Positions 54,214-64,000 of a stretch of 64,000 nucleotides of DNA are shown in pieces. Origin of the DNA: Gonocerus acuteangulatus. Lineage: Eukaryota > Arthropoda > Insecta > Hemiptera > Coreidae. The position numbers and the translations under genes are program-made. The number at the start of each line of letters is the position of its first letter. Position 1 is the first letter of the stretch. The notes beneath the pieces were generated by a model that saw only the letters and a list, made by a program, of their open reading frames with translations, did not search any database and had not been told where the DNA came from. Where the stretch lies: the NCBI GenBank assembly GCA_946811695.1, contig OX328132.1:100048935-100112934 (forward strand), written 5' to 3'.

Positions 54214-54277
54214 GATTCGGTTCGGGGAGGGGAGGGTTAACAGTAGATTCGGTTCGGGGAGGGGAGGGTTAACAGTA
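54214..54277 (+). repeat. Two tandem 32-bp G-rich units
   Basis: GATTCGGTTCGGGGAGGGGA followed by GGGTTAACAGTA occurs twice without change (54214-54245, 54246-54277). The GGGG-A-GGGG-A-GGG runs could support G-quadruplex folding. Confidence 0.9.
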
Positions 54278-54318
54278 GATTCGAAACACGAATATCACAA
54301 GGTATCTATCTATATGTT

Positions 54319-54371
<53 letters not shown>

Positions 54372-54373
54372 CA

Positions 54374-54640
54374 GTCTTCGAGGGCCCAGAAGAGCAGATA
54401 CGGAAGAAGTTCCTGATTATTGTCCTTACGCGCTGGGGAAATAGTTTGATCTTTACTATGCTAACCTGATTTGCCTTTGTAGATTGTAGATACCCAATAA
54501 AAGCAGGTTGGGCCTAGTGGGTCACGTGCCCAGATTTCGATCCTCGAATGACGGTACTAGAAAATAAAATATTTTAGGCACGTCTGAATTTCGAACTCAA
54601 TCATCCTGATCCAAGATGGAGTGCTGTATCACTAAGCCAA
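54374..54640 (-). mobile_element. SINE-A copy, diverged
   Basis: In minus orientation it keeps the tRNA-like head (GGTTGGCTTAGTGATACAGC, B box GAGTTCGAAATTC) and body blocks such as GAGGGCCC…GAGCAGATAC on the plus strand. Many substitutions indicate an old copy. Microsatellites abut it on both sides (GT/TA 54325-54371; CA/TA/GT 54641-54800). Confidence 0.7.
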
Positions 54641-54714
54641 CCCCCCCCCCTCACACACACAAACACACACACATTCGTACATACACACACACATATATAT
54701 ATACACACACACAA

Positions 54715-54776
<62 letters not shown>

Positions 54777-54800
54777 GTGTGAGTGTGTGTGTGTGTGTGA
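54641..54800. repeat. (CA)n-(TA)n-(GT)n compound microsatellite
   Basis: CA runs at 54651-54716, a TA array to 54775, then GT-type repeats to 54800. The two ends are nearly reverse complements of each other. Confidence 0.92.
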
Positions 54801-55729
54801 GTAAAGTCTGGAGGGATCCTGTGAATGATGGGAGATTACTTCAGTGACGTAAGGCCCCGGGTTCCGTTACTGGGACAGATTTAGTAGAAAGCAGAACAGA
54901 AATTGTAAAAAAAAAGAGTAAGGCTAACTCCGCCATTCAGGGTTTTTTTTTATTTATTTCTGCATAATTTAGTACACAGATTTTTTTCTTTTAATAATTG
55001 ATATCCACTTAGGTAGGAAAAATGTCTTGAAAGTTGCAAGAGCGTAAAGGAGATTAAATAAGAGAGTTGACTTCTTCGCTTTATGTCTTGTACATATCAA
55101 AGATCTCAAACCGACACACATTTGGACAGATGGGGACAAAAATAGAAAATATTTAGACAATCGTTAAAATGAAATCTTTAAGTAAAATGTTTACTGACAA
55201 GAATGAGCATATCCTTGGGAATGGGAATATAACCATCGAGACCTTTTGTATTCAACCACTCTTGAAATGTCCTTAAAGTTATTCTAATTAAAGTAATACA
55301 ATCAAAATGTTGAAAAATAATATATGAACTTAGTTTTGAAACTTTCAAAGCAATTCATTATGATGATAGGAAAAAATGTTTTCAGGTACAACGTTTTGTA
55401 ATCCAAGAATGCCCCCCCCCCCCAAGAACATGGTATCCCAAAATTCCTTTTTTTTTTCTCGTAGAAGTTAGCAGCAATGAAATGAACTGGTGGCGAGATC
55501 TCAGATAAATGCGATTCTCCAATATAATTTAAGCCAAGCTTCATTCGTATTTTTAGTATGCTTGGAAGAGAAAGAAAGAAATGAAACGGAAATTTGTGAA
55601 GAGAAAAACGTTTGTAGAAAGATTTAGATTCTTCAAGTGCAGGACCGTGACAAGGCCCGCCTGATTTCCCTGCTTCAGGAATTAGGCAATTAGCCATGGC
55701 TAAATTTCTAGATCAAAGGTTTCGAATCT

Positions 55730-55777
<48 letters not shown>

Positions 55778-55908
55778 GCAGTTTTGTTCAAGCATAAAAA
55801 AAATATCAGTTTCACCAAATTTGGTATTTTAATGCCTATTTCTATTTAAAACGACAAGGCTGCTAACTTGCTGAATCGGCACAAAGTTTCAACCGAAATT
55901 CTAGAAAG
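54801..55908. other. No feature recognised
   Basis: It contains a T run at 55733-55773. A minus-strand frame at 55302-55697 has no recognised domain and no flanking splice pattern I could link to a gene. Confidence 0.45.
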
Positions 55909-57459
55909 TCCGTCTCGCAGGAACTGCATCACCTTAGCGCGGTTCCGTTCATATCCCTAGTCTAATTTGGAAAGATTAAAATAGAAGCAGTTATTATTTT
56001 GGTTCCACCAGTATTTTTTTTTAATTAATTATTATAATGGGGTGTCAACCCTTAAGGTCACTAACGCCATTCCTGTGAGTAGTAAAGTCTTGAAAGGTCA
56101 TGATTTACAATCTTACCTGGAAGGGTCGGCTACACTAGAAACGGACCCGCTAGTGACAAGGTCTTGGAATCTTGGAAATTTATATTTCTAACAATAAATT
56201 GTTTTTGTTATTTTACTTAACCAGTTTTATTGTCAAATACATTATTCAACTATAAGCAATTAAAAAATAACAAGAAATAAAACAGACAAAAAGAATCATT
56301 GGAATAAACGAAATCAATTAATTTCGTACTTAATTAATTTAAGCACTTTTTTCTCCGATTGACATCGCCTAATTAAAACTGTCTTCAGAACCTTTTTTGT
56401 AGAGCATTTAGTAAGCTTCCGAATGGTAATCTTCCGCTTCACAAGATTGTCAACGGTTTTCGAGATACTAACAAAATTATACAAAGTTACCAAAACTTTT
56501 TTTGTCTGTTAATAAAATATTTTATTCTAACCCTTTCTTTACTCTAAACGTAACAAAAATTTCAACATATTAGTGTTGATGAAACTCGAACATGCAGAAA
56601 ATGTTTCAACTGTATCCCATAATTCTAAGTACCAAAATCAAAGACAAAGAACCCTCCCTAGGAAGGACGCTAGGCAGTTGAAAAGCTCCAAGATACATCT
56701 TGGAAATCCATATCTCTAACATTAAATTGTTTTTCTTATTTTTCTTAACCTGTTTTATTTTCAAATACATTATCCAACAATAAGCAATTAAAAAATAACA
56801 AGGAATAAAAAACAGTCAAAAAGAACAGTTCGAATAAGCGAAATCAATTACTTTAAAGTTTTAACCTCTTATTTCTCCGATTGACATGGCCTAATCAAAA
56901 CTTTCATTAGAACCTTTTTTTAGAGCATTTAATAAGCTTTCTAATGGTATTCTTCCGTTTACCAAGATTCTCAACCGTTTTCGAGATATTAAGGAAAGTA
57001 AACAAAGTTACTAAAACTTTTTATGTCTGTTAATAAAATATCTTATTCCAACCCTTCCTTAACTCCAAACGTAACCAAAATTTCAACATATTAGTTTTGA
57101 TGAAAGTAGAACATGCAGAAAATGTTTCACCTGAATCCCATCATTCTAAGTACCCAAACCAAATACGGTATTCAAAAAATATTTTTCCAATTTTCTCGAA
57201 AACGGTTAAAGCTATCGCCTTGAAAATGGTTTCATTCGTTTTCCTAGCCCAGGAATCATATAAAACGAGTACTTAGAAGCTTATGAACTCAAAAACGTAA
57301 GCGTTACGATTTTTGTTCCGCGAATTTCGCCCCAAACGCCATCTTCCAGTAGGCGGATTTTGCTGGTTAACGAACTTGACCTTTCAAATTGGACTACGGA
57401 TTTTTGTACCAAATTTCATCACAATCGGACCATTAGAGAAGCCAGAAATGAGCGAACAG

Positions 57460-57498
<39 letters not shown>

Positions 57499-57530
57499 TA
57501 TACATATATATATATATAAATATATACATA

Positions 57531-57584
<54 letters not shown>

Positions 57585-57589
57585 TATAA

Positions 57590-57658
<69 letters not shown>

Positions 57659-57774
57659 GTTATTTTTGGTCTCTAGGGGTTCTGAAACGCGAAATTTTCT
57701 AGTCGGCACTTTCGGATTGTTTCATTGTATCAACCTTATAAGCGGGGTTCCTCCCTATGGGGGAACCGCGCTAA
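55909..57774 (+). mobile_element. TA-core repeat family, complete 1.87-kb copy (copy 8)
   Basis: Left end TCCGTCTCGCAGGAACTGCA with subterminal CTTAGCGCGGTTCC; right end with a shortened hairpin (CCTATGGGGGAACCGCGCTA). It has two units of the ATTTCTCCGATTGACAT block and a large TA array (57463-57653). A 70-bp insert at about 56008-56085 (AATTAATTATTATAATGGGG…) is shared with the copy at 62222 but absent from the one at 58538; it looks like a truncated SINE tail. Confidence 0.88.
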
Positions 57775-58537
57775 AAAAAAATGTCGAGAAATTTAAGAAG
57801 CGACAAAAAATGATGAAATGAAGTACTATTCTCTTTATGGATACTTATTATTACAATACTATTCTCCTACTTTAATTATTCATTTTCGACTCCATTAGAG
57901 TACATCTCATTGTTCTTATTTAAGTTCTACAATTTTTATTTTTGAAAACAAAATAATTTTGGAGCGCACGAGTTTCAAACCAACTCCAATACTTATTGCG
58001 ATTCTTAATTTTTATTTTTTTTCTTTGAGGAGAAAATCAATCGCCGTTGATTTAATTCAAAATTCTTCGGGATTAACTCTTTACTGTTTAATTCATAAAA
58101 GTAATTGCCCACAAGTCGGCAACTAAAAAATAATTACCATGTGCTAGTTATTTGACACTATCAAAACACTATTTTATAGCTTACTATATTAATAATGCTA
58201 TTTTGAATAAATAACTAAATTTAATGTCTAAAACTACTAATTGGTTTTCAGATGCTAGTATATTCAAAATACTTTCACTAAACTAATTATACTAAAGCTT
58301 TGACATAGAAAACCCACAAAACTAATCATACTTTTGTATTTTGGGTTAAAACATGTTAAATTCAAGTAGCCGCCAAAGTTTAGCTTCGATTCATGCTAAT
58401 TTGAATGAATCTTAAATTATAACAGTTCTGCTTCTGAACAGAACAACGACGGATATAAACGTTACGCTTCTAGAAGGAACTCATCGGTGATCGAAGTATT
58501 CACGAAAAATTAATTGGAATATTACAAATAATTACCT
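57775..58537. other. Spacer between inverted repeat copies
   Basis: Unique AT-rich sequence with no gene seen. Its first 63 bases (57775-57837) recur inverted at 63305-63367. Confidence 0.6.
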
Positions 58538-58697
58538 TTTTAGCGCGGTTCCTCCCTCCCCCATAGGGAGGAACCCCGCTTATAAGGTTGATACAATGAA
58601 ACAATCCGGAAGTGCCGACTAGAAAATTTTGCGTTTCAGAACCCCTAGAGACCGAAAATGATGGTGGTTCAAATTTGTATATATATATATATGTATA

Positions 58698-58736
<39 letters not shown>

Positions 58737-60086
58737 CTGTTCGCTCTCTAGCTCGAAGACGAATGGTCCGATTTTGATGAAATTTGGTACAAAAATCCGT
58801 CGTCCAATTTGAAAGGTCAAGTTCGTTAACCAGCGAAATCCGCCTACCGGAAGATGGCGTTTGGGGCGAAATTCGCGCAAAAAAAATCGTAACGCTTACG
58901 TTTTTGAGTTCATAAGCTTCTAAGTACTCGTTTTATATGATTCCTGGGCTAGGAAAACGAATGAAACCATTTTCAAGGCGATAGCTTTAACCGTTTTTGA
59001 GAAAATTGGAAAAATATTTTTTGAATACCGTTTTTGGTTTGGGTACTTAGAATCATGGGATTCAGTTGAAACTTTATCTGCATGTTCTACTTTCATTAAA
59101 ACTAATATGTTGAAAGTTTTGTTACGTTTGGAGTTAAGGAAGGGTTAGAATAAAATATTTTATGAACAGACATGAAAAGTTTTGGGAAGTTCGTATACTT
59201 TCATTAATATCTCGAACACGGTTGGGAAATCGTGGTAAGTGGATAGAAACTATTTGAAAGCTTACTAAATTCTCTACAAAAAAGATTCTAAAACTATTTT
59301 TGATTAGGTTATGTCAATCGGAGAAATAAGTGCTTAAAACTTCAAATACGTCTGTTTTGTTCTTATGAACGGGTTTTTGTCGTTCTTGTTGTAATTTTTG
59401 TCTCTTTCCCTTCGTTTTTTATTGCTTTTTAGTTTTGTAATTTCTTATGTTGCGAAAATTTTGTGTGTAAAACAGGATATGAAAAATGAGGCCAATTTTC
59501 TGTTGCTAGAAATAATATAAATTTTGGGAACTTTCTTTAATATCTCGAAAACTGTTGAGAATTTTGGTAAACGGAAGAATACCATTAGAAAGCTTATTAA
59601 ATGCTCTACATAAAAGGTTCTAATGAAAGTTTTGATTAGGCGATGTCAATCGGAGAAATAAGAGCTTAAAGCTTTAAAGTAATTGATTTCGCTTATTCAA
59701 AGTGTTCTTTTCGCCTGTATTTTATTCCTTGTTATTTTTTAATTGCTTATAGTTGGATAATGTATTCGAAAATAAAACAGGTTAAGTAAAATAACAAAAA
59801 CAATTTATTGTTAGAAATATAGATTTCCAAGATTCCAAGACCTTGCAACTAGCGGGACGGTTTCTTGTGTTGCCGACCCTTCCAGGTCAGATTGTAAATC
59901 CTACCTTTCAAGACTGGTGGAACCAAAATATAACTGTCAGGGTTCGGTCACTGCTACTTAATAAAACTACATTTTATCGTAAAAATGGTTTTATTGTGCC
60001 GACGTTTCGGCTTGAACTTCAAGCCTTCATCAGGGCTGTAAATACAAGTAGGACATATTTAACACTAATATATGCACATATCTATG

Positions 60087-60130
<44 letters not shown>

Positions 60131-60395
60131 TAATATATATATATTTATATATATGCATATACACATACACATATACACGCACACATATGTACATATATAT
60201 GCCCACATACCTACACATATGGGGTATGTATTATTAAGTAGCAGTGACCTAACCCGGACAATCCCTACCTTGCATCATCAACGGTCAACGATCTCCTCTC
60301 AACAAAATAATAACTGCTTCTATTTTAATCTTTCGAAATTAGACTAGGGATAAGAACGGAACCGCGCTAAGATGAGGCAGTTCCTGCGAGTCGGA
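58538..60395 (-). mobile_element. TA-core repeat family, complete copy (copy 9)
   Basis: Minus orientation. The 3' hairpin end TTTTTAGCGCGGTTCC is at 58538 and the left end TCCGACTCGCAGGAACTGCC ends at 60395. The TA array is at 58678-58732. It carries a 366-bp insertion at 59936-60301. Copies 8 and 9 face each other across a 763-bp spacer. Confidence 0.87.
59936..60301. mobile_element. Insertion with 29-bp inverted repeats and TA array
   Basis: TGTCAGGGTTCGGTCACTGC at 59936 is inverted at about 60233-60260 (CCGGGTTAGGTCACTGC in reverse complement). Comparison with copies 8 and 11 shows the target was CCAAAATAATAACTGC; CAAAATATAAC and CAAAATAATAAC now flank the insert, an 11-12-bp duplication. 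Inside are the mini-hairpins GCCGACGTTTCGGC and GCTTGAACTTCAAGC, and a TA array (60090-60123). The family is not known to me. Confidence 0.65.
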
Positions 60396-61176
60396 CTTTT
60401 TGTTCGTTATTTCTTGCTTTTCGTTAATTTCAACCGTTACAGAATGCGTTTCAATCGTTTTAAAATTTTCAATTTTCTTTTAATTTCAATCTTAAATGAA
60501 AATATATTTCATTTTTTAATTTTGCTTTTTTAGGAAAAACATTCTCTATTTTTTAATCATTAGTATGCATAAATTAAGTAACGGTTGTATATTAATTTAT
60601 ATGGCTAATAATAATAAAAACAATTTAATGACAATTTGTATATCTATATTTAGATGAAAACATAAATTAAAATTATGTTACAAACATATCTAATTACTAT
60701 TTTTGTTTATAAGAAAATAATAATTTACGTTTTAGCACATGATTTTTCATTTTTATAGTCAGTTACTGTAGTTTTATCAGAATTCAATATTTTAAACGTG
60801 AGTATGAATAATTTTCATAATAGTTTTTGGATTTAATTCCATTTTTTTAAATAACTGAAAGTCAAAATTAGGAATTTGTTATTTAAATAATTTCATTAAC
60901 AATAAAAATAACGATTTGTTTTTCAATTGATAAAGCTAATGCGATCATCGAAATGAATCGTTAATTTCGAATATCGAATAAACATTTTGTTTATTAATTG
61001 CGAATAAGAAATAAATTATTTTCGTTCTTAATTTTTTTATTTGTAATTTAACATTTAATTTCCCTACCGCTACTCAATCATTCCATGTACCAGCTGGTAA
61101 CCAAATGGACGAATGTTCCGAAATTAAAACTGGCTTGTCTTCTCGTCCTAAGACCATAAGCTTTGATATTCTTCGT
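60396..61176 (-). other. AT-rich, probable 3' UTR side of the GMC gene
   Basis: No coding potential. An AATAAA on the minus strand at 60995-60990, 182 bp beyond the GMC stop codon, may be its polyadenylation signal. Confidence 0.5.
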
Positions 61177-61560
61177 TCAATTCTTCCTTCGGAACGTAGG
61201 CCTTTTAAAGGAATTATTTTCCCATGCTGCTTTTATCATGTCTGCTGCCTTCTCGCCGATCATGAAGACGACAGCATTGGTGTGTGCTGCAGGTATGACT
61301 GGCATGATTGAGGCGTCCACTACTCGGAGCCCTGAGATCCCGTAGACTCTAAGTTCCGGATCAACAACAGCCCCCGGATCGGATGGTGGGCCCATTTTGC
61401 ACGTCCCTACCTGGTGGTGGAGATTCGTTGTCAACTGCCTGGCAGTGCAGGCCCAATAATCGTCGCTTCCAAAAAGAAGTCTTTCGCAGCCAGGGAAGGG
61501 AATCTTAGACAGCGTCGATTTGAACTTCTCGAAGCCTTTCCCGCTTCCGATTCTCACAGC
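61177..61560 (-). CDS. GMC oxidoreductase, terminal exon
   Basis: This exon encodes the C-terminal end of an FAD-dependent glucose-methanol-choline oxidoreductase, the group that includes insect glucose dehydrogenase and many cuticle- and immunity-related paralogues. It follows a TTTTTTTCAG acceptor (61562-61561) and starts in phase 0 with AVRIGSGKGFEKF; 127 codons lead to a stop at 61177. The sequence contains HHQVGTCKMGP, DPELRVYGISGLRVVDASIM and HTNAVVFMIGEKAADMI, the GMC C-terminal signature. The HHQ histidine and the His of AAHTNA are the expected active-site pair. The frame has no internal stop, so the exon looks functional. No upstream exon was found between 61562 and 64000, where repeat copies lie, so the rest is beyond the window or in exons I missed. 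Which paralogue it is cannot be told. Confidence 0.88.
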   Translation of the reverse strand, partial: AVRIGSGKGFEKFKSTLSKIPFPGCERLLFGSDDYWACTARQLTTNLHHQVGTCKMGPPSDPGAVVDPELRVYGISGLRVVDASIMPVIPAAHTNAVVFMIGEKAADMIKAAWENNSFKRPTFRRKN

Positions 61561-61916
61561 CTGAAAAAAATATTGATAGATAAGGTAATGTATAAAGGAA
61601 TTTTTTCTTAACGGGTTATTTTATATAATGTAGTATTTTATATTATGCAGTATCTTGATGTACTGTTAAAGAGCAAGTCGCCAAAAGCTGCGAAACACTT
61701 AATAAATAAATAAAATAAATATTTTATATTATGAAGGCAGGGAATACAAAAATAACACGGATTTACAAATTGTCTTCAATTATTAGTTATATTACTTTTG
61801 GAATTAATGGTTCCTCTTCTGGGGCTAAAACTGTGTAAAGGAAACCATCCTATTTGATTATGTTCCTTAAAAATGTATACTACTATTAGAAGTTTTCGCT
61901 TAACAGAATTAAAAAG

Positions 61917-62221
61917 TCCAACTCGCAGGAACTGCATCATCTTAGCGCGGTTCCGTTCTTACCCCTAGTCTAATTTGGAAAGATTAAAATAGAATCAGTT
62001 ATTATTTTGGTTCCACCAGTCTTGAAAGGTCTTTATTTATGGTCTTACCTGTATGGGGCGACCAACCTATAAGTCGGTCAGATAGGCCTTCGCTCAGAGG
62101 CATTTGGAAAGCCTTGGGATCTCTCTCTTTAAACGCTACATTTTTAACAATAAATTGATCTTCTTATTTTACTTAATCTGTTTTATTGTCAAATACATTA
62201 TCCGACTAAGCAATTAAAAAG
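61917..62221 (+). mobile_element. TA-core repeat family, left end only (copy 10)
   Basis: Left end TCCAACTCGCAGGAACTGCA and about 300 bp of family sequence. It stops at GCAATTAAAAAG, where the next copy starts. Other copies continue GCAATTAAAAAATAACAAGG at that point, so copy 11 inserted into copy 10 there, or a truncation joined them. Confidence 0.8.
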
Positions 62222-63241
62222 TCCGTCTCGCAGGACTGCATCATCTTAGCGCGGTTCCGTTCATATCCCTAGTCTAATTTGGAAAGATTAAAATAGAAGC
62301 AGTTATTATTTTGGTTCCACCAGTCTTTTTTTTAAAATTAATTATTATAATGGGGTGTCAACCCTTAAGGTCACTAACGCCATTCCTGTGAGTAGTAAAG
62401 TCTTGAAAGGTCATGATTTACAATCTTACCTGGAAGGGTCGGCTACACTAGAAACGGACCCGCTAGTGACAAGGTCTTGGAATCTTGGAAATCTATATTT
62501 CTAACAATAAATTGTTTTTGTTATTTTACTTAACCTGTTTTATTTTCAAATACTTTATCCAACTTTAAGCAATTAAAAAATAACAAGGAATAAACAGACA
62601 AAAAGAACAGTTCGAATAAGCGAAATCAATTACTTTAAAGTATTAAGCTCTTATTTCTCCGATTGACATCGCCTAATCAAAACTTTCATTAGAACCTTTT
62701 TTTAGAGCATTTAATGAGCTTTCTAACGGTATTCTTCCGTTTCCCAAGATTCTCAACCTTTTTCGAGATATTAAGGAAAGTAAACAAAGTTACTAAAACT
62801 TTTTATGTCTGTTAATAAAATATTTTATTCTAACCCTTCCTTAACTCCAAACGTAACCAAAATTTCAACATATTAGTTTTGATGAAAGTAGAACATGCAG
62901 AAAATGTTTCAACTGAATCCCATGATTCTAAGTACCCAAAACAAAAACGGTATTCAAAAACTATTTTTTCAATTTTCTCTAAAACGGTTAAAGCTATCGC
63001 CTTGAAAATGGTTTCATTCGTTTTCCTAGCCCAGGAAGCATATAAAACGAGTACTTAGAAGCTTATGAACTCAAAAACGTAAGCGTTACGATTATTTTTG
63101 CCCGAAGTTCGCCCCAAACGTCATCTTCCAGTAGGCGGATTTTGCTGGTTAACGAACTTGACCTTTCAAATTATACGAAATATTTTTGTACCAAATTTCA
63201 TCAAAATCGGACCATTCGTCTTCTATCTAGAGAGCGAACAG

Positions 63242-63292
<51 letters not shown>

Positions 63293-63487
63293 TATACATA
63301 TATATAAAGAGAATAGTACTTCATTTCATCATTTTTTGTCGCTTCTTAAATTTCTCGACATTTTTTTTTAGCGCGGTTCCCCCATAGGGAGGAACCCCGC
63401 TTATAAGGTTGATACAATGAAACAATCCGAAAGTGCCGACTAGAAAATTTCGCGTTTCAGAACCCCTAGAGACCAAAAATAACGGTT

Positions 63488-63549
<62 letters not shown>

Positions 63550-63687
63550 AATTTGAACCACCGTTATTTTCGGTCTCTAGGGGTTCTGAAACGCGAAATT
63601 TTCTAGTCGGCACTTCCGGATTGTTTTATTGTATCAACCCTATAAGCGGGGTTCCTCCCTATGGGGGAGGCAAGAACCGCGCTAAAA
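62222..63687 (+). mobile_element. TA-core repeat family, copy 11 (with inverted capture)
   Basis: Left end TCCGTCTCGCAGGACTGCAT with CTTAGCGCGGTTCC. The right end at 63628-63687 is the hairpin plus GCGCTAAAA. The TA array is split into 63247-63303 and 63489-63547 by the inverted block described below. Confidence 0.85.
63304..63488 (-). repeat. Inverted copy of 57654-57838 inside a TA array
   Basis: Reverse-complemented, this block equals the 3' end of copy 8 plus 63 bp of its unique right flank, with no difference I can see by eye, including the shortened hairpin and the run of nine A. Both ends lie in TA repeats. Confidence 0.88.
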
Positions 63688-63842
63688 ACGCCAGATCATC
63701 AAGAAAAATCTTTTTACCTTTCGGCTCACCTTTGGCAACCTTCTTCAGGACTGTAAATGCCTAGGTGACGAGAGAAGACCACTATAACATTTAGGTGAGC
63801 ATGGTTAAGTGATGACCAGAATTAAAAATGGCTAATTTCTTT
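63688..63842. other. Short spacer with CTGAAGA…GAAA motif
   Basis: The minus strand reads CAGTCCTGAAGAAGGTTGCC then GAGCCGAAAGGTAAAAAG, similar in layout to the motif at 60005-60033. Nothing else was recognised. Confidence 0.4.
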
Positions 63843-63940
63843 ACTTATGAGGTTGACCTCATAACGCAATCCGAAAGTGCCGAGAAGAATATTTTCACGT
63901 TCCAGAACCCCAAAAAACAACCGTGGTTCAAATTTATATA

Positions 63941-64000
<60 letters not shown>
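63843..64000 (-). mobile_element. TA-core repeat family, fragment at window end (copy 12)
   Basis: Minus orientation: TTATGAGGTTGACCTCATAA, the 'aaagtgccgagaagaat' block, then a TA array that runs off the window. The terminal hairpin is missing. Confidence 0.7.

Noticed and set aside
55302..55697. 131-codon minus-strand frame
   Set aside because: No recognised motif and low-complexity C-terminus. I could not link it to splice sites or to the GMC gene.

Overview
This window is eukaryotic, almost certainly arthropod and probably insect. It is AT-rich, its genes are split by GT-AG introns, and most of it is transposon-derived. It carries remnants of Jockey-, I- and R2-type LINEs, tRNA-derived SINEs, a mariner-like transposon, the 5' end of a piggyBac-like element, pogo-type and hAT-type MITEs, foldback elements and many (TA)n arrays. 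The species cannot be told from the sequence.

Three host protein-coding loci are supported. (1) A Dredd/caspase-8-like initiator caspase lies on the minus strand (five exons within 14333-31113). All splice phases join to give a 469-residue protein with tandem death-effector-like helices, catalytic His303 in an SHG motif, catalytic Cys345 in QACQG, and a small subunit. In insects this protein acts in the IMD immune pathway. Its introns 1 and 3 are filled with nested transposons. (2) A plus-strand gene has three visible 3' exons (43189-45927). It starts with one C2H2 zinc finger followed by a low-complexity region and is otherwise unrecognised; its 5' exons are not seen. (3) The last exon of a GMC-family oxidoreductase (glucose dehydrogenase type) lies on the minus strand (61177-61560); the rest of that gene must be to the right or outside the window.

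The dominant repeat is one family in at least a dozen full or partial copies (for example 4172-7221, 19122-20440, 38858-41920, 55909-57774, 58538-60395, 62222-63687). Its left end reads TCCGACTCGCAGGAACTGC and is followed about 25 bases in by TTAGCGCGGTTCC. The middle is a (TA)n array. The right end carries the same motif inverted inside a hairpin, closing in CGCGCTAAAA. No target-site duplication is apparent and insertion sites are A-rich. This architecture resembles Helentron-associated elements (HINE/DINE-1 type), but the assignment is inference. Two 3-kb copies carry the same hAT MITE at the same site. A 184-base piece of one copy plus its unique flank recurs inverted 5.5 kb away inside another copy's TA array.

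Layout: 1-3600 repeat copy and two dead Jockey RT fragments; 4172-7221 full repeat copy; 7441-9166 hairpin, Jockey ORF1 remnant, pogo MITE; 9650-13000 minisatellite, inverted repeat and 489-bp tandem repeat; 13485-14039 piggyBac-like end; 14333-31113 caspase gene with nested transposons; 31114-36110 mostly decayed sequence; 36440-42990 more repeat copies; 43189-46116 zinc-finger gene; 46370-55900 sparse AT-rich DNA with SINEs and one MITE; 55909-64000 repeat copies flanking the GMC exon.
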